This document shows, in pieces, positions 1 to 5,400 of a DNA stretch of 9,988 bases. Numbering within the stretch: the first letter of the stretch is position 1; every line of letters begins with the position of its first letter. The translations under genes were made by a program, and so were the position numbers. This DNA comes from a bacterium (lineage in GTDB: Bacteria > 4484-113 > JALSIF01): contig JALSIF010000290.1 in NCBI GenBank assembly GCA_026981635.1, forward strand, positions 1 through 9,988. Reading direction: 5' to 3'. The notes beneath the pieces were generated by a model, which worked only from the letters and a program-made list of their open reading frames with translations, did not search any database and was not told the origin of the DNA.

Positions 1-2
1 AG

Positions 3-86
3 GAAGGAACCGAAGAAAGCTCCTCTCCCTCCGAGCTTGCCCTCAAGCCCAACGCCGAGGGAGAAGGGGGACAGGCGGAGGGCTGA
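3..86 (+). CDS. possible C-terminal tail of an upstream gene (partial)
   Basis: This frame is open from the window edge to a TGA at 84-86 and encodes 27 residues rich in Glu, Gly and Ser (it ends in GEGGQAEG). Third codon positions are mostly G or C, as in the confident genes here, which is the only sign that it is coding. A competing frame starting at base 1 runs to a TAG at 91-93 and encodes a basic, proline-rich tail, so the choice is not certain. In many bacteria the gene before rnhB is rplS (ribosomal protein L19), and some L19 proteins carry low-complexity tails, but nothing visible here identifies L19. Confidence 0.35.
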   Translation, partial: EGTEESSSPSELALKPNAEGEGGQAEG

Positions 87-108
87 GACATAGGTTAGGC
101 CTGCCCAA

Positions 109-124
109 CCTGCCCCTTGGCAGG
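109..124 (+). other. small hairpin overlapping the rnhB promoter region
   Basis: CCTGCC at 109-114 pairs with GGCAGG at 119-124 around a CCTT loop. It lies just upstream of the TATAAT box at 129-134 and is followed by GGTTTATAAT. It could be a weak terminator for the upstream gene or an operator-like palindrome. The stem is only 6 bp and the T-run is short, so it may also be chance in GC-rich DNA. Confidence 0.3.
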
Positions 125-128
125 GGTT

Positions 129-134
129 TATAAT
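129..134 (+). promoter_or_regulatory. TATAAT -10 box of rnhB, probably giving a leaderless mRNA
   Basis: A perfect TATAAT sits 7 bases before the ATG at 142. Transcription normally starts about 7 bases after the -10 box, so the first transcribed base would be at or next to the start codon. No purine-rich ribosome site lies between the box and the ATG (the bases are CGCCCCG), which agrees with leaderless translation. No convincing -35 box is seen at 16-18 bp spacing; TTGGCA at 117-122 is far too close. Confidence 0.55.
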
Positions 135-141
135 CGCCCCG

Positions 142-765
142 ATGCCCGGCTGGGAGCTTGAGCAGGAGCTGAGGGAAATAGGCTTCAGGCTCATCGCCGG
201 GGTTGACGAGGTGGGTAGGGGAGCGCTGGCTGGTCCAATAGTGGCTGCCGCCGTCATGCTTCCCTTCGGTACCACCATTGAGGGGCTTGACGACAGCAAG
301 CGCCTTGCTCCCCCCCTGCGCCTCAGACTGAGCGAGCAGATCATGGGGCAGGCCCTCTCGGTCGCCTACGGCCAGGTCAGCGCAGAGGAGATTGACCGGA
401 TGGGGGTGCTCAGGGCAACCTTCCTCGCCATGGAGCGGGCCCTTGCCCAGCTTGACCCTCCCCCCGAGTGCGTGCTGGTGGACGGCCCCCATCCTCCCCC
501 CCTGCCCATCCCCGCCTTCCCCATCGTCAAGGGGGATCAGCTCTCCACCCTGATTGCTGCCGCCTCCATCTGTGCCAAGGTGGAGCGCGACCGGCTGATG
601 GAGGAGCTGGACCGCCAATACCCCGACTACGGCTTTGGCCACCACAAGGGCTACTGCACCGAAGAACACCTCCAGAGCCTGAGCCGCCTCGGCCCCTGCC
701 CTGTCCACCGCCGCCGCTTCAACCCCGTCTCCCAGCTCGGCATCTTCCCCCCAGGGCAGGACTAG
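142..765 (+). CDS. rnhB: ribonuclease HII
   Basis: RNase HII cuts the RNA strand of RNA/DNA hybrids and removes single ribonucleotides built into DNA, acting in the cytoplasm with two metal ions. The 207-residue length is normal for the family. The four expected acidic catalytic residues are present: Asp22 and Glu23 in VDEVGRG, Asp114 in LVDG, and Asp132 in KGDQ. Other family signatures are DDSKRL near residue 50, IAAASICAKVERDR near 138-151, YPDYGFGHHKGY near 160-171, and the C-terminal HRRRFNPV. The segment after Asp114 is unusually proline-rich (PHPPPLPIP). The ATG at 142 is the natural start because the conserved core begins at about residue 17. No ribosome site precedes it, and a TATAAT box at 129-134 suggests a leaderless message. 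It is the first gene of a tight cluster with the two exported proteins that follow. Identification is very secure. Confidence 0.97.
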   Translation: MPGWELEQELREIGFRLIAGVDEVGRGALAGPIVAAAVMLPFGTTIEGLDDSKRLAPPLRLRLSEQIMGQALSVAYGQVSAEEIDRMGVLRATFLAMERALAQLDPPPECVLVDGPHPPPLPIPAFPIVKGDQLSTLIAAASICAKVERDRLMEELDRQYPDYGFGHHKGYCTEEHLQSLSRLGPCPVHRRRFNPVSQLGIFPPGQD

Positions 766-795
766 GGGTTGGCTACAGGGCCAACAGGGGCTAGG

Positions 796-1413
796 ATGAG
801 GTTGATGGTTCGGGCGAGGCTAAGTCTGCTCCCCTTGCTGGCGTTCCTGCTTTTTGTCTCCGCCTGTGGAGGCTCGGGTGGGGGCCTAGCCGGTCTCCCC
901 TCGGTGGGCAGGGTAAGGGTCATGATGGAGGGGGAAGGGGGTGCCCCCATCACCCAGTTCGGCGCCAGCATCTCTCTCTCCCAGAGTGCCACCGGAGCGG
1001 AAAATGGAGCCGATGCCACCGTCCTCCAGGGGAACATGCTCCGCTTGGCTGGCGAGCCATTTACCCCAACCAGCCTCCTGCTCGGCTTTGACCAGCCGAC
1101 GGGCATGGACCCGGTCTTCCTCTCCCTTCCTCCCGGCCGGCGGGTGGTGGGATGGATGCGGCTCTTTGCCCAGGACGAGGCAGGGGAGGAGCTTGCCGAT
1201 CTGGTCTTCTTCGGTCCGGGGGTGGAGCTGCTGGTTCCGCTCACCCCAGACACCTCCCCCGGCCAGATGCTGGAAGTGGGGGAGGTGCGCTCCGGCCGGG
1301 TTCACCTGGCCGGCATCGTGGCAGTGGTTGAGGATGGACAGCCCTTCCCCCTCGCCCGCTTCGTGGTGGGCAATCCGGGCACCTTCGTAGTACTGGCACC
1401 GTCTGCTCCCTAG
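796..1413 (+). CDS. small lipoprotein of unknown function
   Basis: The product is 205 residues. It starts with a basic N-terminus (MRLMVRAR), a hydrophobic segment and a lipobox FVSAC with Cys24 as the predicted lipidation site, followed by a Gly/Ser-rich linker (CGGSGGG). The mature part has many alternating hydrophobic residues and looks like an all-beta fold, but I recognise no family. ATG 796 is chosen because AGGGG lies at 786-790 with a 5-base spacer and because it gives a clean signal peptide; a TTG at 769 in the same frame would add nine residues and has no comparable site. The gene begins 30 bases after rnhB and ends 62 bases before the YjbH-like gene, so the three are probably co-transcribed. 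In E. coli, yjbF (gfcB) encodes a small lipoprotein in the same operon as yjbH (gfcD), so a comparable partnership is possible. I see no YjbF signature, however. Confidence 0.85.
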   Translation: MRLMVRARLSLLPLLAFLLFVSACGGSGGGLAGLPSVGRVRVMMEGEGGAPITQFGASISLSQSATGAENGADATVLQGNMLRLAGEPFTPTSLLLGFDQPTGMDPVFLSLPPGRRVVGWMRLFAQDEAGEELADLVFFGPGVELLVPLTPDTSPGQMLEVGEVRSGRVHLAGIVAVVEDGQPFPLARFVVGNPGTFVVLAPSAP

Positions 1414-1475
1414 CTCTCCCTGGAGCCGCCTGCTAAGCTCTAAGCTCAACTCATTCCGGGAGCGGAGGAAGGAAA

Positions 1476-3467
1476 GTGAGCCTGTCTCGTCGCCTTTGGC
1501 TGGATGCAAGCCTGGTCACCCTTTTTGTCCTGCTGATGATTCTCACCCTGCCCGCCACAAGCCTTAGGGCGTGGGGTGAGAGGGAGGGCGAGGACTACTG
1601 GCTTCCCTTCATAAGCTCCGAGGGCTACCGGGGCCACCTGGTAATCCCCAGTGCCCTGCCCACCCCCGATGGCTACTTCTTCCTCGGCCTGGGATCCAAC
1701 ACCAACCAGACCCGCTTTCAGGGCCTTAGACAAAACACCTATCTCCTAAGCCTGGGCTACCTGCCCGGCCTGGAGTTGAGTTTACGTTACACCGTATTTC
1801 CTGATACGGTTGACCCGAGTCTCGCTCCTACTTTCGGTGACATCAAGGACCGCTCACTTGCTTTCAAGTTCTCTTCTTACTACCTTCTTAAAAACAGTCA
1901 GGGTCAACCCTTGCCCATTCAACTTGCCCTCGGTGCCACCGACATCGTAGGCCGCTCCCGTCAGCAGGAAGCTCTATATGGCGTAATGGGAGCCGATTGG
2001 GGGCGCCTGCGCATTGACCTAGGAGCAGGAACTGAGCGCTTCTCCGGCCTATTCGGAGGTGCCACCTACCGCCTCAGCCGCCACCTCGCCCTCTCGGCCG
2101 ACTTTGACACCGAAGACCTGAGTCTGGGAGCCCATATCCGTCCCTCCCGCTGGCTCCAGCTCACCGCCGGCTACACCCTGGGCGAGGGCTCTGTCCTGGG
2201 GGCCTACTTCTCCGGCCCCCTCAGCCGACGGGAGAAGCTCTACCCGCTTGGGTCTCCTCCCTCTAGGGAGGGGGTGGAGATCACTTACGACTCCTTGGGG
2301 GAGAGTTGGGCAGAAAAGATCCGCGACCGCCTCCTCTCCTACGGCTTGGAGGATGTGCGCCTCACCGGCGGTGACGACTGGCTGGCGGTGGAGTTTACCG
2401 ACCGCCGCTTCCGCGACCCGCTGGTAGGTTACGGGGTGGTGCTGGTGGAGCTTGCCCGCCATGCTCCCCTCGGATACGAGAGCTTTTCTGTCACTCACCT
2501 GGTTGACCGCACTCCCCTCGCCACCCTTACCGTCCCCCGCTCTGCACTGGTTGAGTTCGTAGCAGGGAGAAAATCCCTGGCCGACTTCGCCCTCACCGTC
2601 CAGGCCGACTGGGACGGGCCCCCTTCGCACGGTGATCGTTTGGCCGGCCGATCCGGCTCAAGTCTGAGGAAGCTTGACCTGGAGCTGCTCCCCTCAGTGG
2701 ATATAAACCTTGGTCTGGAGCGGAATCCCTTTGAGAAGAGCCTGCGCCTCAGGCTGGTTGAGCAGCTTCCCCTAATGCCCCACCTCTCCCTCCAGGGTCG
2801 CCAGGGAGTGGTGCTCTCTACTGACTTTCCCGGCGAGGAAGAGGGCGACCGCCTCTACGAGCGCCTCTTTGCCCGCCTCAACTTCCGCACCCCCGGCAAC
2901 TCCCCACTTCTGCTCCAGCTTGAAGGGGGCAGGCTTTCACCCCTGGAGGAAGGGATAAGGGGTGAGCTGCGCTGGGAGACTGGGGCAGCTGGACTTCCCT
3001 TCTATTTCTCTGTGGAAGGCGCTAGGGTCAGGTGGCGCGAAGCCCGCCAGTGGGAGAACCTTCTGCTTGGTGGGGCAGGTCTCAGGGTGCCCCGCTACGA
3101 CCTGGACCTTTCCCTCCTGGGGGGCCAGTTCCTGGACGGCGACCAGGGCCTGCTAGTGAGCATGGAGAGAAGCTTCGGCCTAAACTCCATCCGCCTTTTC
3201 GCTTTCAACACCAATCAGAGCGACACCGAAGGAGGATTGGAGGTACTCCTTTCCGACCCCTTTTACAAGCGTCCTCGGCCAGAGGCCATCAGAATCATGC
3301 CTGTTGCCCTTTACCCTTATCGGGTGATAACCACCACCGATCCGGTGGGCCGGACCCTGCGCACCGGAGGAGGAATTTCCCGGCTGCTCCTGCGGGCAAC
3401 CCCTGACTACATCCTGACCCATCTTGAAGTCATCCGTGAGGTTGCTCGCTGGATGCTTTCCAACTGA
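1476..3467 (+). CDS. YjbH/GfcD-like outer-membrane beta-barrel protein
   Basis: The YjbH family (DUF940) are outer-membrane proteins linked to exopolysaccharide or capsule secretion and predicted to hold two beta-barrel portions. This protein has 663 residues, close to the roughly 700 of E. coli YjbH. Residues 1-32 form a signal peptide. The first barrel-like part (about 50-255) opens with GHLVIPSALPTPDGYFFLGL, then LGYLPGLELSLRYT and DRSLAFKF, matching the YjbH pattern 'nTPsa..pdG..r.g', 'pfpwlE.s.RYt', 'DrSfg.K'. A middle alpha/beta section (about 262-380) starts at WAEKIRDRLLSYGLEDVRL and resembles the family's soluble linker. Residues 395-663 hold a second set of alternating strands. The C-terminus (RWMLSN) lacks the usual aromatic end of barrels. 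The GTG start at 1476 is supported by GGAGG at 1464-1468 with a 7-base spacer. No glycosyltransferase or polysaccharide export gene is visible nearby, so the substrate is unknown. The family assignment rests on motif recall, not a profile search. Confidence 0.75.
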   Translation: MSLSRRLWLDASLVTLFVLLMILTLPATSLRAWGEREGEDYWLPFISSEGYRGHLVIPSALPTPDGYFFLGLGSNTNQTRFQGLRQNTYLLSLGYLPGLELSLRYTVFPDTVDPSLAPTFGDIKDRSLAFKFSSYYLLKNSQGQPLPIQLALGATDIVGRSRQQEALYGVMGADWGRLRIDLGAGTERFSGLFGGATYRLSRHLALSADFDTEDLSLGAHIRPSRWLQLTAGYTLGEGSVLGAYFSGPLSRREKLYPLGSPPSREGVEITYDSLGESWAEKIRDRLLSYGLEDVRLTGGDDWLAVEFTDRRFRDPLVGYGVVLVELARHAPLGYESFSVTHLVDRTPLATLTVPRSALVEFVAGRKSLADFALTVQADWDGPPSHGDRLAGRSGSSLRKLDLELLPSVDINLGLERNPFEKSLRLRLVEQLPLMPHLSLQGRQGVVLSTDFPGEEEGDRLYERLFARLNFRTPGNSPLLLQLEGGRLSPLEEGIRGELRWETGAAGLPFYFSVEGARVRWREARQWENLLLGGAGLRVPRYDLDLSLLGGQFLDGDQGLLVSMERSFGLNSIRLFAFNTNQSDTEGGLEVLLSDPFYKRPRPEAIRIMPVALYPYRVITTTDPVGRTLRTGGGISRLLLRATPDYILTHLEVIREVARWMLSN

Positions 3468-3487
3468 CTAGGGGAATAGTCCCAATA

Positions 3488-3533
3488 CCGAGGTCAAATT
3501 TGTTGGCAATTGGGTATCAATGCAGGACCTCGG
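3488..3533 (+). repeat. 8-bp inverted repeat after the YjbH-like gene
   Basis: CCGAGGTC at 3488-3495 and its exact complement GACCTCGG at 3526-3533 flank a 30-base, AT-richer loop. Two smaller pairings overlap the region: CCCAAT 3481-3486 with ATTGGG 3509-3514, and GACTA 3466-3470 with TAGTC 3477-3481. None is followed by a T-run, so this is not a standard intrinsic terminator. It may fold at the 3' end of the upstream mRNA or bind a protein. No promoter-quality -10/-35 pair was seen within it. The rest of the spacer up to 3607 shows nothing recognisable. Confidence 0.35.
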
Positions 3534-3607
3534 CCGGGGAGGGAGGGTTAGCATTGGGGCAGCGATGGAGCGTGGAACGGTGGTAATCCCTGACTGCCCC
3601 CCTTCAC

Positions 3608-3635
3608 TTGCATGGTCAACCACGCTTGCTATAAT
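3608..3635 (+). promoter_or_regulatory. sigma-70-type promoter with extended -10 for the Ig-like lipoprotein gene
   Basis: TTGCAT at 3608-3613 (-35) is followed by a 16-bp spacer and a perfect TATAAT at 3630-3635, preceded by TGC at 3627-3629, which makes an extended -10. The expected start of transcription is near 3642, giving a leader of about 50 bases with a purine-rich ribosome site. This is the best promoter in the window. Its position inside an open reading frame that could start at 3520 shows that the true gene start lies downstream. Confidence 0.75.
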
Positions 3636-3693
3636 TAGTCCTCACCAAATCCAGTCTCGGGAAATACGGGAAAAGGAGGAACGAGGTACAGTG

Positions 3694-5277
3694 GTGAGAG
3701 AGCACAAGTACATACTTGTCGCGTTGCTGTCCCTGGGGGCTTTCCTGTGGGCAGCCTGTAACGGTGGTGAGGTCCGTGGACCAGGCCCTGGCCCCGGTGG
3801 AGGAGACACCAACCCTCCAAGCTTCACAGCACTGCCATCCTGCACCGACCCGGAGGGAGACTTTGTCTTCACCTGCACAGCCACCGGTTCGGATGACAGC
3901 GGAGGTAATGTCACCTACACCTGGTCGGTTACCGCCGGCTCGCTTTCTCTGGGAAGCACCACTTCCCAGGTTGCACCTGATCAAACACTGACCGACACAA
4001 AGGCCAGCGGTACTGCCAGTACGGTTGACTGGGACCTCTCTGGTGAGGCAGACGGGACCTACACCATCTCCGTCACCCTAACTGACCAGGCGGGTAACAC
4101 CTCCGCCGCCGCAACCGCTGAAGTGACCAAGGCTGTTGTTACTAACCAGCCGCCTTCTTTGAGCGACATCACGGTGACCGACAACGGCGACGGCACCTTT
4201 GACCTGTCAGTGACCGCCACCGACCCGGACGGCGACCAGGTTACTTACGACTGGTCAGCCGATGCCGGCACACTTGCCGTGAAGACCACTTCCCAGGTGG
4301 CTGTTTCTGATGGTCCAAAGAATTCGGGTGAGGCAAGCACCGTGGTGCTCACCTGCCCGGCGGAAGGAGGGGACGTGAACGTCTCGGTAACCGCCACCGA
4401 CAGCGAGGGCAACACCAGTGACCCGGCCACCACCACGGTGAGCTGCGCTCCGGCTGCCCAGAACCGCGACCTGCCCGCCAACACCTTCAGCTTCTGGCTG
4501 CTGGACAAGAACGGCAACCCGCTGCCCACCTCCACCGGCGGCAACGACCCCGAGTACGACGTCCAGTCGGGTGAGTGCTACTGGCTGGTGGCCGCCACCG
4601 GTGAGTTCGGCACCGACATCCCGGCCAACGTGGACGCAGCCACCCTGGCCACCTACACCGGCAACAACGCCTTCGCCGACGCGGTGATTGACTTCGTCTG
4701 GGGTCCGCAGGGGGCCATCTCGCTGGTGGGTGCACCCGGCTCGGTCAACCCGGGTATGCCTGACGTACCCATCAACGCCGACTGCAATGGCCTCGACGGG
4801 AGCCAGGGTCGCTTCTCGGCCGACACCGACGACGGCATCTACGACCTTGGTTCGGCTGAGGCACTGGGCGGTTCTGCTCCACTGTTTGACGTGGCCAACG
4901 GCCTGCCGCCGCTGGACAAGGCGAGCGTGACCCGGGGCACCATTGGCGCCGACTGGTCGGTTGACTGGACCACCACCGAGGAGCTGACCAACGTGACCGA
5001 GTGGGCCTTTGGTGGTCGTCTGTCCGGCACCAGCTTTGCCACCGAGGAGGTAGTGCCCAGCGAGGATGTAGCCATCATCTCCGTGGCCATCAAGATTGAA
5101 GCCGCCTCCGGTACCACCATCAACCTGTCTTTCCTTGACTCCATCTACAGTGGTGGTGCCCGGCCCACGCTGGGTGACGGTACCCAGAACAAGGACAACT
5201 TCCTCACCTTCTACATGAACCTGGCCCAGGAGAAGATCATCCCCAACCTCCAGGACGTGACGCTCAACGTTCAGTAA
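3694..5277 (+). CDS. surface lipoprotein with two Ig-like domains and an unrecognised C-terminal module
   Basis: The product is 527 residues. Residues 1-22 are a lipoprotein signal peptide ending in the lipobox LWAAC, with Cys22 lipidated, followed by NGGE and a Gly/Pro-rich linker. Domain 1 (about 45-147) and domain 2 (about 152-251) have the look of bacterial Ig-like or cadherin-like sandwiches, each with a DP[ED]GD motif, a 'tYxWs' strand and 'lTDqaGNtS' or 'ATDseGNTS' near the end. Cys50/Cys61 and Cys221/Cys251 could form disulfides. The rest (257-527) starts NRDLPANTFSFWLLD, includes CYWLVAATGEF, and matches no family I know. GTG 3694 is chosen because GAGG at 3683-3686 is 7 bases away; the adjacent GTG 3691, with GGAGG at 3675-3679, is equally plausible and adds one Val. 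The in-frame ATG at 3520 is rejected because the promoter lies between it and the signal peptide. The gene is a paralog of the one at 8930. Adhesion or matrix scaffolding is inference. Confidence 0.88.
   Translation: MREHKYILVALLSLGAFLWAACNGGEVRGPGPGPGGGDTNPPSFTALPSCTDPEGDFVFTCTATGSDDSGGNVTYTWSVTAGSLSLGSTTSQVAPDQTLTDTKASGTASTVDWDLSGEADGTYTISVTLTDQAGNTSAAATAEVTKAVVTNQPPSLSDITVTDNGDGTFDLSVTATDPDGDQVTYDWSADAGTLAVKTTSQVAVSDGPKNSGEASTVVLTCPAEGGDVNVSVTATDSEGNTSDPATTTVSCAPAAQNRDLPANTFSFWLLDKNGNPLPTSTGGNDPEYDVQSGECYWLVAATGEFGTDIPANVDAATLATYTGNNAFADAVIDFVWGPQGAISLVGAPGSVNPGMPDVPINADCNGLDGSQGRFSADTDDGIYDLGSAEALGGSAPLFDVANGLPPLDKASVTRGTIGADWSVDWTTTEELTNVTEWAFGGRLSGTSFATEEVVPSEDVAIISVAIKIEAASGTTINLSFLDSIYSGGARPTLGDGTQNKDNFLTFYMNLAQEKIIPNLQDVTLNVQ
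4462..4710 (+). repeat. duplicated DNA segment, copy 1 (partner 9740-9988)
   Basis: This 249-base stretch aligns without gaps to 9740-9988 in the paralogous gene. By hand count 218 of 249 bases match (about 88%). The last 93 bases (4618-4710 against 9896-9988) differ at only two positions, including identity at nearly all synonymous sites. The upstream Ig-like domains of the two genes are far more diverged. The window ends inside the match, so the duplicated segment may be longer. Confidence 0.9.
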
Positions 5278-5280
5278 CTA

Positions 5281-5303
5281 TCCCTCTAACTCGTTTAGGG
5301 GGA
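5281..5303 (+). other. 9-bp hairpin just after the Ig-like lipoprotein gene
   Basis: TCCCTCTAA at 5281-5289 pairs with TTAGGGGGA at 5295-5303 around the loop CTCGT, with one T-G wobble. It begins three bases after the TAA stop at 5275-5277. No T-run follows (the next bases are AGCGGG), so it resembles an mRNA 3' stabiliser or a Rho-related end more than an intrinsic terminator. Confidence 0.4.
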
Positions 5304-5321
5304 AGCGGGAAGGAACTGGTA

Positions 5322-5365
5322 CCCGTTGGCGGGGTTACCGAAGGAGAGGTAGCCCCGCCAACGGG
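5322..5365 (+). promoter_or_regulatory. 18-bp stem-loop in the spacer before the cohesin/dockerin-like gene
   Basis: Bases 5322-5339 pair with 5348-5365 over 18 positions with a single G-U, around the 8-base loop GAAGGAGA. Beyond a one-base bulge (A5321), GGT 5318-5320 and ACC 5366-5368 add three more pairs. No T-run follows, so it is not a standard intrinsic terminator. No promoter is visible in the 123-base spacer, so the downstream gene is probably read through from 3642. The hairpin could then act as an attenuator, a processing site or a block to exonucleases that sets different mRNA levels for the two genes. The loop carries a ribosome-site-like AAGGAGA, but it lies over 50 bases from the start at 5401. 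Confidence 0.6.
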
Positions 5366-5400
5366 ACCGGGAAAGAAGGAAGTGTGAGAGGTGAGAGACA

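Noticed and set aside
43-708. Long minus-strand open frame opposite rnhB
   Set aside because: It is the reverse-strand shadow of a certain gene; its translation is low-complexity with no family signature.
769-795. TTG at 769 as start of the small lipoprotein
   Set aside because: It sits three bases after the rnhB stop without a good ribosome site, whereas ATG 796 has AGGGG at 5 bases and gives a typical signal peptide.
1791-1810. 7-bp inverted repeat ACCGTAT/ATACGGT as an operator
   Set aside because: It lies within the coding sequence of the YjbH-like gene, with no promoter nearby; kept only as part of the AT-rich patch observation.
2049-2630. 193-codon minus-strand open frame inside the YjbH-like gene
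   Set aside because: It is a shadow frame with no ribosome site or recognisable domain, and it is fully contained in a better-supported gene.
5322-5365. The 18-bp stem-loop as an intrinsic terminator or a mobile-repeat end
   Set aside because: No T-run follows it, and no flanking target duplication or second copy is seen in the window.
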